From NCBI GenBank assembly GCA_022823185.1, contig JAJDXQ010000043.1, forward strand, positions 1-64,000: 64,000 nt of DNA, in the 5' to 3' direction. The notes under the pieces were generated by a model. It ran no database searches, was not told the origin of the DNA, and saw only the letters and a list, made by a program, of their open reading frames with translations. The translations under genes and the position numbers were made by a program. Positions 44,236-52,890 of the stretch are shown in pieces (within the stretch, counting starts at the first letter, position 1; each line of letters starts with the position of its first letter). This DNA is from Caldilineaceae bacterium. GTDB lineage: Bacteria > Chloroflexota > Anaerolineae > Caldilineales > Caldilineaceae.

Positions 44236-46245
44236 ATGCACCCTCTTCCACGGCGAGTTCTGCGCAAGTTGCTCGAAGACTACGGCCTGGCTCTGCTAAA
44301 TGAACCCGCACGTGTTAATTCTCTCTTAGCCGACCACTGCAGCCCCTATCACTGTGAGCGCTTTCTGCTGGTCCACGCGCTGCGGCAGCGCAATTCAATT
44401 GCCAATTGGCCTGTCGCGCAATGGCTCGGGACGTGCTCTCAACAGTTGCAGAAGCGGTATTGCTTTTCTGCTGAGGCCGCGGCTTGGGCGGTCGAGAGTT
44501 GGGCTTTCGCCTTGGGGCATGCTTCGATTGATGCGAGTACCAGCCACAGCGCCACAAAAAACCTTGACGTCGGTCATTCGGCGCTCTCCGATATTCCCGT
44601 ACGAACATTAAACCAATTGCTGGCAGATCAGGGTCCCAAAATCCTGAGTGACCCTGTACGCGTGGATGCGCTTCTAGCCGACTTGTGCGGAGCGTTTACC
44701 CGAGAACGGTTCTTGCTATTCCACGCGCTGCGGGAGGATATTCCATTTCGACTGGTATTGGCACATGCGTTGCGGGAGCATGTTCCTGCCCAAATGGTAG
44801 TGGTCCACGCGCCGCGGGAACGCGCTCTTGCAGCACATGTTATCCACCCGCATGGGAAGGCAATCTACGCCTTCTGGCTTTCCCAAAATTTGCAAAACCG
44901 GTTTGGTTTTTTGGCTGAAGCCGCGCAGTGGGCAGTTGAGGGCTGTTTCTTCGCCCTGAACATCGCTCCGCCGGCGAACAACCATACAACGACGGGCAAA
45001 CCTCTTCCATTGGTGGAGGAAGTCATATCGCGGATTCGCCGACATGACCCGCGCGCCGAGGCGTGGGTTTCGGCTGCAGTAATGGCTCGCAAGAAAGCCA
45101 GAGAGCAAGACGACGCGACAACTGCGGCTCGGCAGAAGGCAAAGGAGAGAGAAGCGGCAGAAGTGGCCATTCGTCAGAAAGCCAAAGAGCAGGACGACGC
45201 GGCAAAAGTGGCTCGGCAGAAGGCAAAGGAACGAGATGTGGCCGAAGAGGCTGTAAGTCTGAAAGCCAGAGAGCAAATTGATGCGGTAGCTATGGCTGGT
45301 CAGAAGGCAAAGGAGAGAGAGGCTGCCGAAGAAGCAGTTCGTAAGAGAGCCATTGAGCAGATCGCAGCGGTGGCCGTAGCTGGTCAGAAGGCAGAGGAAC
45401 GAGATGTGGCGGAAGAGGCCGTAAGGCTGAATGCTGCCAGATGGAGAGCGGAGAAGTCGGTGTCCCTGGCGAGGGCCAAGGAGACAATTGCAGCGCAAGA
45501 GGCGGCCTTGACGAAAGCAAGGGAATTAGTGGCGACAGAAGCGACGGACCATCAAAAGGCAAGGGAATGGGGCGCTGCGGAAGAGGCAGTGCTGCAAAAG
45601 GCTGGTGAGTGGATCGAGACGAAAGTGGCGGAGCATCACAAGATAGCGGGATGGAGCGAAGCAAAGGCGGCGGAGCGCCAGAAGACAGAGGGATTGGCAG
45701 CGGCCGAAGCGGTGGCCTTGCGGAAAACTGAAGAGTTGGTCGAAATAACGGCAGTGGAACATCAGAAGACGGTAGAATGGGTCGCGGCCGAAGCGATTGT
45801 CTTGCAGAAAATAAAGGAGTGGGTCGCGGCCAAGGCAGCGGCTCGTCAGAAGATGGTTGAATGGGCCGCAGCCGGAAAGTTCGCTCACTTGAAGGCTGAA
45901 GAACAGGCCGCCGCCGAAGAAGCCGCTCGCATGAAGGCTACAGAGCAGTCCGTTGCTGAAGACACCGCTCTTGTAAAGGCGCAGGAGCAATCCTCAGCCG
46001 AAAAGGGGGCTCGACAGTTGGCGTTGGAAGAAATTACATTACATATCTTGAAGGAGACACCCTTAACCTCGCGCGAGGTGGCTGCCTTCCTGGACCGTGA
46101 GCATGAACAAGCTATCTCATGGCTCAGACGTTTACAGGCAAGGGGCCAGGTTGAATCCATACGGTTGGAACGATCTCCTGACAGCCCTTGTTACCAGACT
46201 ACGCAATCTTTGCGTTCTCTTGCTTTGGCAAGGGAGAGCTTGTAA
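44236..46245 (+). CDS. Cassette protein A: duplicated helical domain, 14-residue coiled-coil repeats, winged-helix-like end
   Basis: 669 residues; not a family I can name. Residues 1-95 and about 115-240 are two copies of a helical unit (LLxDYGPxLLxDPARVxALLADL, RERFLLxHALRE, RYGFSxEAAQWAVESW). Copy 2 contains a small internal expansion of the HALRE segment. Residues 282-596 are about 22 repeats of exactly 14 residues of the kind AARQKAKERxxAEE, expected to form a long coiled coil. Residues ~597-655 (ILKETPLTSREVAAFLDRE) resemble a winged helix-turn-helix. No membrane segment. It starts two bases after the kinase stop, so it is likely a phosphorylation target or scaffold. Confidence 0.72.
   Translation: MHPLPRRVLRKLLEDYGLALLNEPARVNSLLADHCSPYHCERFLLVHALRQRNSIANWPVAQWLGTCSQQLQKRYCFSAEAAAWAVESWAFALGHASIDASTSHSATKNLDVGHSALSDIPVRTLNQLLADQGPKILSDPVRVDALLADLCGAFTRERFLLFHALREDIPFRLVLAHALREHVPAQMVVVHAPRERALAAHVIHPHGKAIYAFWLSQNLQNRFGFLAEAAQWAVEGCFFALNIAPPANNHTTTGKPLPLVEEVISRIRRHDPRAEAWVSAAVMARKKAREQDDATTAARQKAKEREAAEVAIRQKAKEQDDAAKVARQKAKERDVAEEAVSLKAREQIDAVAMAGQKAKEREAAEEAVRKRAIEQIAAVAVAGQKAEERDVAEEAVRLNAARWRAEKSVSLARAKETIAAQEAALTKARELVATEATDHQKAREWGAAEEAVLQKAGEWIETKVAEHHKIAGWSEAKAAERQKTEGLAAAEAVALRKTEELVEITAVEHQKTVEWVAAEAIVLQKIKEWVAAKAAARQKMVEWAAAGKFAHLKAEEQAAAEEAARMKATEQSVAEDTALVKAQEQSSAEKGARQLALEEITLHILKETPLTSREVAAFLDREHEQAISWLRRLQARGQVESIRLERSPDSPCYQTTQSLRSLALARESL
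45079..46020 (+). repeat. About 22 tandem 42-bp repeats coding a 14-residue coiled-coil unit
   Basis: Every 42 bases the pattern returns in register. Examples are TAARQKAKEREAAE, VAIRQKAKEQDDAA, KVARQKAKERDVAE and, later, AVALRKTEELVEIT and AIVLQKIKEWVAAK. The units diverge gradually along the array, suggesting old expansion. A similar 14-residue period occurs in the next gene. Confidence 0.85.
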
Positions 46246-46296
46246 AGAGGGTTGGCGGAGATGACCAATTAGTTAGGACTGAAGAAGCTTCTAGCG

Positions 46297-48201
46297 ATGC
46301 ACCCACTCCCGAGGCGCATTTTACATCAACTGCTCAAAGACTTCGGCCGGACAATTCTAAATGACCCCGCGCGTTTAGACGCTCTCTTAGCCGACTTGTG
46401 GGGAGCGTATCATTGTGAACGCTTTCTCCTGTTTCACGCGGCCAAACTGTTGTCCACTTCGCGAGATAGCGCAGGCTACGGACATCATATTCCTCAGACT
46501 TTGCAGAGGCGTTACGGCTTTTCTTCTGAGGCGGCGCAGTGGGCGACTGAGAGTTGGTTCGAGGCTCTAGATCTCGGTCCATCACAACGGAATATCTCCC
46601 GCAATGGCAGCCATACAGAGTTTTCCCATGCCCCACAGATCGCGCTGCGCCGGCTGCTGACAGACTACGGACCCGCTCTCCTCGAAGATCCTGCGCGTGT
46701 ACATGCTCTCTTGGCTGACCTTGGTGAATTGCCCGTTAGAGAACGATTCCTGTTGGTCCACGCTTTGCGGGAAAATATACCCGCCGAACTATTGGTCCAA
46801 CACTTGGATGACAGAAACGAAAGGCAACAACTTTCCCAACGCTTTCAGAGGAAATACGGCCTTTCGACGGAGGCCGCACGCTGGGCAATTGAAAGTTGGT
46901 CTTTGTCTATTGTGGTTGCCCAATCTGGACAGGACTCTTCACTGAAGGTGAAGCGGGAAGCAGCGAAGGCGGTCGCTCGACATTTGGCAACGGAGAGGGA
47001 AGCAGCGAAAGCGGTTGCTCGTCAGAAGAAAAATGATCTGAAGGCAGCGGAAACTGTTGCTCGCCAGAAAAAGAGTGCCCTGGCCGCAGCGGAAACTGTC
47101 GCTCGCCAGAAAGCATATGACTTGGACGCAGCTCGAAAAGAATTCTGGCTTAAGGCTCGTGCTGCAAGAACCGCTCGACAGAAAGGTGAGGCGGTAAAAG
47201 AGGTCATTGTGCAAATCCTAGAACTGAATCCCTTAACCCCTGGCGAAGTGGGAAAGATCTTTGGAGTCAGTGAGGAGCAGGCAGTCACATGGTTGAGGCA
47301 ATTGGAGGAATTGGAAAAAATCGAAGAAATCTTGTTAAGAAGACGCGGTCATTACCCCGCCGGCTTCCAGGTGAAGGGATGGTCATATACGACTGCTGTC
47401 GCGACTGATGAGAAAAAGAGGGCAGTGGGAGTGGCTGCTCGAAAGAAGGTAAAGGAATGGAGGGTAACGGAGCTAGTTGCTCGGAAGTCAGAAAGAGCGC
47501 GCGCTGCAGCGGTTTCGCATGTCCGACAGGTAGCTAGAGAACGCAGTTCGGCAGTATCGAAAGTCCATCAGGTAGCTGATGAACGCGATGTAGCAGAAAC
47601 GAAAACGAAACAGTTAGCTAAGGAATGTGCCGAAGCGGATTCTGCAGCTCAGAAGTCAGTCAGTAGACTTGCCGAAGCGAAAACCGCGGTTCAACAACTG
47701 GCGAGAAAGCTGGCTGCAGCAGAAAGAGCGGAGCGTCTGAAATCGAAGGAGTGGTCCTCAGCGGCAGCGACAGCTCGCAAGATGGTCGAAAAACGAACAG
47801 AAGCCGAAACGAGGGCTCGACTGGCGGAAAAGAGATCATCTGAAATAGTTTTGAAGGAACTGAGACGGAGTCCGTTGACTTCTCGAGATGTTGCCGCAGT
47901 CCTGAAGACAGAACAAGTGCAGGTAATCGGGTTGCTCCAGCGATTACTTTCGGATAACCAGATTGAGATCACTTGGTCAAAGAAGTCTCCATACGCCCCT
48001 TGTTACCAGCCAGTTAAACACGCCAGTACACCTACTGTCCCCAAAGACCAATCTTCCCCACGCCCAAGTGGACCGAAGTCAAGCGATCCGCCCCCGAAAG
48101 AAGAGCGCGTCCCCAAAGATCGATCTTCTCCGCGCCCAAGTGGATGTATGTGGCTTCTTGCGTTACCGGGGCTGCTAGGGCTGGTTGCTTTGCTGGGATA
48201 G
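46297..48201 (+). CDS. Cassette protein B: paralogue of A with two winged-helix-like domains and a C-terminal membrane anchor
   Basis: 634 residues. The same two-copy helical N-terminus occupies residues 1-90 and about 108-208. Coiled-coil 14-residue repeats follow at about 220-298, a winged-helix-like segment at ~299-365 (LNPLTPGEVGKIFGVSEEQ), a second coil at ~370-515, then a second winged-helix-like segment at ~516-570 (RRSPLTSRDVAAVLKTEQ) ending in SPYAPCYQ, as in protein A (SPDSPCYQ). A Pro/Ser-rich linker (~575-615) leads to a short hydrophobic C-terminus (MWLLALPGLLGLVALLG). That end would make it a tail-anchored membrane protein. It starts 51 bases after A. Confidence 0.72.
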   Translation: MHPLPRRILHQLLKDFGRTILNDPARLDALLADLWGAYHCERFLLFHAAKLLSTSRDSAGYGHHIPQTLQRRYGFSSEAAQWATESWFEALDLGPSQRNISRNGSHTEFSHAPQIALRRLLTDYGPALLEDPARVHALLADLGELPVRERFLLVHALRENIPAELLVQHLDDRNERQQLSQRFQRKYGLSTEAARWAIESWSLSIVVAQSGQDSSLKVKREAAKAVARHLATEREAAKAVARQKKNDLKAAETVARQKKSALAAAETVARQKAYDLDAARKEFWLKARAARTARQKGEAVKEVIVQILELNPLTPGEVGKIFGVSEEQAVTWLRQLEELEKIEEILLRRRGHYPAGFQVKGWSYTTAVATDEKKRAVGVAARKKVKEWRVTELVARKSERARAAAVSHVRQVARERSSAVSKVHQVADERDVAETKTKQLAKECAEADSAAQKSVSRLAEAKTAVQQLARKLAAAERAERLKSKEWSSAAATARKMVEKRTEAETRARLAEKRSSEIVLKELRRSPLTSRDVAAVLKTEQVQVIGLLQRLLSDNQIEITWSKKSPYAPCYQPVKHASTPTVPKDQSSPRPSGPKSSDPPPKEERVPKDRSSPRPSGCMWLLALPGLLGLVALLG

Positions 48202-48240
48202 ACTGTCCGACTTCCTCTTAGGCGAAAGAGATTCCAGGCG

Positions 48241-50526
48241 ATGCATCCTCTCCCGCGGCGCACGTTGCGTCGACTGATAGAACAGTATGGACCGACCTTG
48301 CTCGATGAGCCCGCGCGCGTTGACGCTCTACTGGCCGACCACTGTGGAAGGCACCACGCAGAACGCTTGGTTCTGGTCTATGCTCTGCGGGAACGCGTTT
48401 CTGTTGCCGATAGCTCTGACACGTATTGGCGCAGAATGTGCTCCCGGCGATTGCAGAGCCGGTATTGCTTTTCCTCAGAGGCAGCGCAGTGGGCGGCCGA
48501 GAGCTGGTGTTCTGCCTTAAGAATCGATTCGCCAGAACCGAACACCTCTCGCGACGGTGACGACAGCCTAAATGGCCTGCACGGAGAGCTTTCCAATTAT
48601 CCCAGGCATGCACTAAGCAAATTGCTCACTGACTATGGCTCTGACTTACTCAATGACCCCGCTCGAGTGAATGCGCTCCTGGCTGACCTCAGCGGCGAGT
48701 TCGGTAGGGAACGATTCCTCCTTGTCCACGCCTTGCGGGAGGGCATCCCCGCCGACCTTCTTGCCCAAAAGCGAAAGAGCGCAGCCAGAGTTCGGCGCCT
48801 CACACGACGACTGCAAAAGCGCTATGGCTTTTCTGGCAATGCAGCGCAGTGGGCTGTCGAAAGTTGGTCGGCAGCCCTGAATCAGGCCGCCCCCGCCGCT
48901 GCGTCAAGGCCGCAAGGTGCGAAGAGGACTAACCTTAGAAAGGTGTTAGGTCAACTGTCCTTTCGCCTACTGATGCTGTTGGGACTACTCGTGGTAGGGG
49001 TTGTGCCGCTCGTCTTTACGTGGCAGAGTGCAATCGAGGTTGCCGACAGGGGCGCCGCGTGGCTAGCAAGTATACCCGGAACCGTTGGGAAGGAACTGTA
49101 CCAATTCGTTGATCATTTCGTAAGACCTGTGATCACATGGGTTGTGGGGCTACCAGGACTGATAGCACTGGGCACAGTTACAGGGCTGGCAACAATTAAA
49201 GCGTTAGGACTGAAAAGGGTATGGAGGGGAGTTACTTGGCTTATAGGAACTACCTGGTCGGGAATGGGCAAAGTGTCGGGTCGACTGTCCCATCGCCAGA
49301 AAATGTGGTTGGCGCTCGGCTTTATCGGAATTGTGGTACTAAGCTATACGTGGCAGAGCCTTTTTGTGTATGCCGAATGGGGAGTCGCATGGTTACAGAG
49401 CGTACCGAAGTTGATCGACGAGATACTTACCCACTTCGCTGTTCATGTCGTTTTGCCAGCGATTGCATGGCTTGTTGGGATACCAGGGCTGATAGCGTTA
49501 GGAGCAATTTCAGGGTTGTTAACGGTCAGATTAGTGGGATTGAGAAGGGCATGGATAGGATTCACCTGGCCGATAAGAATTACATGGTTGGGACTGAAAA
49601 TAGTGGGGAAGGGATTTGTCTGGCTGATAGGAATCACATGGTTGGGTTTGGGAAAGGCGGGGAAGGGATCTGTCTGGCTGATAGGAGTCACATGGTTGGG
49701 TTTGGGAAAGGCGGGGAAGGGATCTGTCTGGCTGATAGGAGTCACATGGTTGGGTTTGAGAAAGGCGGGGAAGGGACTTGCCTGGCTGGCAGGAGTCACA
49801 TGGTTGGGTTTGAGAAAGGCGGGGAAGGGATTTGCCTGGCTGATAGGAGTCACATGGTTGGGTCTGAGAAAACTGGCCAAGGGACTATCCTGGCTGATAA
49901 AAATTACCGGGATGGGATTGGGAAAGGCGTTGGATCAACTATCCTTCCGGCAACAGGTCTGGTTGGGGCTGGGCGTGACGGCGATATTGGCACTAGGCCT
50001 TATGTGGCAGGACGCTCTGGCATATGCCGAGTGGGGAATCGCTTTGGTACTGAGCACATCGAGATCAATTGAGGGAAGATTTTCACAGATCGTGGATTAT
50101 GTCTCTAAAACAGAGATAGAAAGGTCTGTGACGATACCAGGATTGATAGCGCTGGGGGCAATTTCCGGGCTGTTGACATTAAAGTCGTTGGGATTTGGAA
50201 AAGTCTTAAGTCGACTGTCCCTTCCCCAACAGATCTGGCTGGGTCTGAGCTTGACGGCAATATTGGCGCTAGGTCTTATGTGGCAGGGCGCTACAATGTA
50301 CGCCGAGAGGGGAATCGCATGGCTACTGAGTACACTAGATTCAATTGAGAGAAGACTTTCGCAAATCGTTGATTATGTCTCTGTTTCACAGATAGAAGGG
50401 TTGGCAGGGATACAAGGACTGATAGCGCTGGGGGCAGTCTTCGGGCTATTGACAATTATATTTATTGCGTCGGGACGGGAAAGGATACGGAGGGGAATTG
50501 CTTTACTGATGAGGTTGAAGCGGTGA
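48241..50526 (+). CDS. Cassette protein C: duplicated helical domain fused to a repetitive multi-pass membrane region
   Basis: 761 residues. Residues 1-98 and ~119-216 repeat the helical unit of A and B. From ~235 on come four copies of a ~100-residue membrane module with the phrases RQxxWLxLG, LxLMWQ, YAEWGIAWL and IPGLIALGAISGLLT. Between the second and third modules (about 445-558) are 6-7 copies of an 18-residue unit (IGVTWLGLGKAGKGSVWL) that look like Trp/Lys-Gly membrane-surface helices. It may anchor the A/B/kinase system in the membrane. The function cannot be named from sequence. It starts 39 bases after B and is the last gene of the cassette. Confidence 0.72.
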   Translation: MHPLPRRTLRRLIEQYGPTLLDEPARVDALLADHCGRHHAERLVLVYALRERVSVADSSDTYWRRMCSRRLQSRYCFSSEAAQWAAESWCSALRIDSPEPNTSRDGDDSLNGLHGELSNYPRHALSKLLTDYGSDLLNDPARVNALLADLSGEFGRERFLLVHALREGIPADLLAQKRKSAARVRRLTRRLQKRYGFSGNAAQWAVESWSAALNQAAPAAASRPQGAKRTNLRKVLGQLSFRLLMLLGLLVVGVVPLVFTWQSAIEVADRGAAWLASIPGTVGKELYQFVDHFVRPVITWVVGLPGLIALGTVTGLATIKALGLKRVWRGVTWLIGTTWSGMGKVSGRLSHRQKMWLALGFIGIVVLSYTWQSLFVYAEWGVAWLQSVPKLIDEILTHFAVHVVLPAIAWLVGIPGLIALGAISGLLTVRLVGLRRAWIGFTWPIRITWLGLKIVGKGFVWLIGITWLGLGKAGKGSVWLIGVTWLGLGKAGKGSVWLIGVTWLGLRKAGKGLAWLAGVTWLGLRKAGKGFAWLIGVTWLGLRKLAKGLSWLIKITGMGLGKALDQLSFRQQVWLGLGVTAILALGLMWQDALAYAEWGIALVLSTSRSIEGRFSQIVDYVSKTEIERSVTIPGLIALGAISGLLTLKSLGFGKVLSRLSLPQQIWLGLSLTAILALGLMWQGATMYAERGIAWLLSTLDSIERRLSQIVDYVSVSQIEGLAGIQGLIALGAVFGLLTIIFIASGRERIRRGIALLMRLKR
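49572..49914 (+). repeat. 54-bp tandem repeats inside the membrane-protein gene
   Basis: Six to seven copies of a 54-base unit coding 18 residues. The middle copies (from about 49633 to 49850) are nearly identical at the DNA level, e.g. CACATGGTTGGGTTTG recurs every 54 bases. Near identity implies recent expansion or contraction by slippage. Confidence 0.9.
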
Positions 50527-50582
50527 GGGCCTCAGAATTCGCTGGGCCGGTTTTCCCGTCCCGCGTCCAGACAGAATCCAAA

Positions 50583-50726
50583 AGGCCGAACGTGCATCTG
50601 ATATGCGAGGCAGACGCTGCGGACGAGGTGGAGCGGCGTGTCAGCGCCCTGCCGGCGGTGCGGCGGGTGCTGACGAGTGGACCCGGGGCGGGGCCGGAGT
50701 TGTTGGATGGGCATCTTTTCTGATAG
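50583..50726 (+). repeat. Right copy of the 144-bp direct repeat (truncated mvaD 3' end)
   Basis: Codes the last ~45 residues of the decarboxylase (PNVHLICEADAA...LLDGHLF) with three or four substitutions and the same stop region, but no promoter, start or N-terminus. It is a pseudogene fragment 57 bases after the last cassette gene. Its left partner is 40329-40472. Confidence 0.92.
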
Positions 50727-51354
50727 ACAAGAGGGAAAGCTGTCGTCTGCCCGGTTGCCCATGGCGGGGAGGGCCGACCGCTCAACATCGCTCGCGGGGG
50801 CGGGTCAGGCTTCTATGTGAAATGTCGCGACCGGCGCCCATTCGCGACGAGAAGACCCGCTGCGTGAAGTGATCCGGCTGCGCCGCGGCTTACTGGACGG
50901 GGTCGCACTGCGAGTGGCCGGACGCCAGCCTGCCTCGTTCTGTGGCCGCTCTGAACGGGACCTTGCCCAAACAGTCCTTCAGCGGCGGTTGCGCGTACGG
51001 TTCTCTTCTTCCCCGGCGGGCGCGAATTCCCGAAATCGTGTACAATATGCGAATCTTGCCGGGCCTGGCCTGCCGGGGCTTTGCTTGCAGCCGCGATTGG
51101 CAGCAGCGCTCTACTGGCCTGGCTACTTTGTGGACGTTGGCCTGCCGGGCCACCGGCACGCAGAAGGAGACGCAGCGGATGCCCGCCAACTGATCGCTTG
51201 CAAATGTAAAGGGAATTGCCGCCATTGGAAGCCGTTTTTGCCTCGAGGCGGCCAAAGCCGACTGGAATTGTTCCATTGTACAGCGTTAGCCTTCAGCGGG
51301 CACGATGATTTCCCCCCAATTTGGATGAACGCTGTGAAAGGCACACTTAGATAG
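50727..51354. other. Intergenic stretch between the cassette and hflX
   Basis: About 630 bases without a convincing gene. A 161-codon frame (50869-51351) ends right before hflX but has a composition typical of chance frames. A TACAAT at 51041-51046 could be a -10 box, but I see no good -35. It may be the original downstream flank of mvaD. Confidence 0.45.
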
Positions 51355-52800
51355 ATGTCAGAAAGTCAACATGAAAACCGTTCAGGCGGCCTGACGGTCG
51401 TCGATGATTTCACCGGCGCGGCCGAGGGCGGCGTCAGCGTCGTTGTGCGCGATGACCAGGGGCTGATTCTTACCGACAAGCCGGAAGAAGAGGCTGTTCT
51501 GGTTGGCGTCAGCCTGGCCGGTCAGCCCGGCATCCTCTCAATGGAGGACTCGCTTAGCGAACTGGCTCTGCTTGCCGCGACCGCGGGCCTGGAAGTGCGG
51601 GGAGAGATGACCCAACGGCTTCAACACCCGCACCCGGCAACCTTTATCGGCTCCGGCAAATTGGGCGACCTGAAGACGTTGATCCTGGAGCTGGGCGCGA
51701 ATGTCGTGATCTTCGATGAGGAACTCTCGCCGCGCCAGCAACGCGAAATTGAGCGAGTTCTTGGGCAGGACGTGAAAGTAATCGACCGCACCGCCCTGAT
51801 CCTGGATATTTTCGCCCGCCATGCCAAGACCAAAGAGGGCGCGGTGCAGGTGGAGCTTGCTCAGTATGAGTACCGGCTTCCCCGGCTCACCCGGGCGTGG
51901 ACCCACCTGGCGCGGCAGGCCGGCGGGCGCGCGGGCGGCGCAAGCGGCGGCGTCGGCGTGCGCGGACCGGGCGAGACGCAGTTGGAAGTTGACCGGCGCG
52001 AGATCGGCCGCCGCATTGCCCATCTCAAGCGGGAGCTGGAGGAGGTACGCCAGCACCGCGATCGTTACCGGCAACGCCGCCAGAAATCCACGACGCCGGT
52101 CATTGTCGTGGTTGGTTATACGAATGCAGGGAAGAGCACGCTTCTCAACGCGGTCAGCGATGCCAGCGTTCTGGCCCAGGACCAGCTGTTTGCCACCCTG
52201 GACCCGACCACCCGGCGCGTCGAGCTGCCCAGCGCGCGCACAGCCCTGTTCACGGATACGGTCGGTTTCATCCAGAAGCTGCCCACGGCGCTGGTGGCCG
52301 CGTTTCGGGCAACCCTGGAAGAGATCACAGAGGCTGACCTGCTGCTGCATGTGGTGGATATCTCTCACCCCAACGCGGATGAGCAGGTAAGGGCGGTGGA
52401 AGAGATGTTGGAAGAACTGGATGCGGGCGCCAAACCGCTGGTGACCGCGCTGAACAAGACGGACCTGCTCCACCCCGGAGGAGAAGAAGATCCCAACCTT
52501 GCGGCGCAGTTGCGCAACGCCCTTCAGGAGTATCCTTCGCCTGTTCCAATCAGCGCTCGGACAGGAGAAGGCATTCCCGAACTGCTGGCCGCGGTCGATG
52601 GCAAGTTGCAGGAAACGATGACGGCGCTGCGGTTGCTGCTCCCCTACAGCAAAGGTGACCTGGTTGCCTTGATCTATGAGCACGGTCGTGTGGAGCGGGA
52701 GGAGTTTACCGAGGATGGGACGCTGATTGAGGGCAGGCTGCCACCCCATCTGGTCAGCCGCGTAGAGGCGTGGAGCGTGGCGGAGGCTGGGAGCCGCTAA
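51355..52800 (+). CDS. hflX: GTPase HflX
   Basis: 481 residues. The N-terminal HflX domain (GSGKLGDLKTLI, DEELSPRQQREIE, DRTALILDIFA) is followed by the Gly-rich linker (GGRAGGASGGVGVRGPGETQLE), a coiled segment and the G domain. G1 is GYTNAGKS at 254-261, G3 is DTVGFIQKLP, G4 is NKTD and G5 is SARTGEG. HflX binds ribosomes and splits stalled or hibernating 70S particles under stress. An N-terminal extension of ~40 residues and a normal C-terminal tail are present. The ribosome site is weak. Confidence 0.95.
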   Translation: MSESQHENRSGGLTVVDDFTGAAEGGVSVVVRDDQGLILTDKPEEEAVLVGVSLAGQPGILSMEDSLSELALLAATAGLEVRGEMTQRLQHPHPATFIGSGKLGDLKTLILELGANVVIFDEELSPRQQREIERVLGQDVKVIDRTALILDIFARHAKTKEGAVQVELAQYEYRLPRLTRAWTHLARQAGGRAGGASGGVGVRGPGETQLEVDRREIGRRIAHLKRELEEVRQHRDRYRQRRQKSTTPVIVVVGYTNAGKSTLLNAVSDASVLAQDQLFATLDPTTRRVELPSARTALFTDTVGFIQKLPTALVAAFRATLEEITEADLLLHVVDISHPNADEQVRAVEEMLEELDAGAKPLVTALNKTDLLHPGGEEDPNLAAQLRNALQEYPSPVPISARTGEGIPELLAAVDGKLQETMTALRLLLPYSKGDLVALIYEHGRVEREEFTEDGTLIEGRLPPHLVSRVEAWSVAEAGSR

Positions 52801-52890
52801 TCAGCAGAAAAGAAGGCCGGGCCGCGCGCCGAAGTTCGGTGGGCGGCCGGCGGTTATCGACCCGAAAAGAAACGGAAAGCCGTAGACAAG

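Noticed and set aside
45079..47190. CRISPR-like array in the 42-bp repeats
   Set aside because: Repeats are contiguous coding units without unique spacers and keep an open reading frame.
49443..49880. Minus-strand 145-codon repeat protein (PKPNHVTPIS)
   Set aside because: Antisense of the same 54-bp repeats; no ribosome site and no support outside the array.
49221..50072. 283-codon frame with MVGFGKGGEG-type repeats
   Set aside because: It is the +1 frame reading of the 54-bp repeats in the membrane-protein gene and disappears outside them.
40472..50583. Interpretation of the cassette as a transposon
   Set aside because: No transposase or integrase, no terminal inverted repeats and no short target-site duplication were found; only the 144-bp mvaD-derived direct repeats.
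50869..51354. 161-codon frame just before hflX
   Set aside because: Composition is Arg/Gly/Pro-rich with no recognisable fold; overlapping frames in other phases are equally long.
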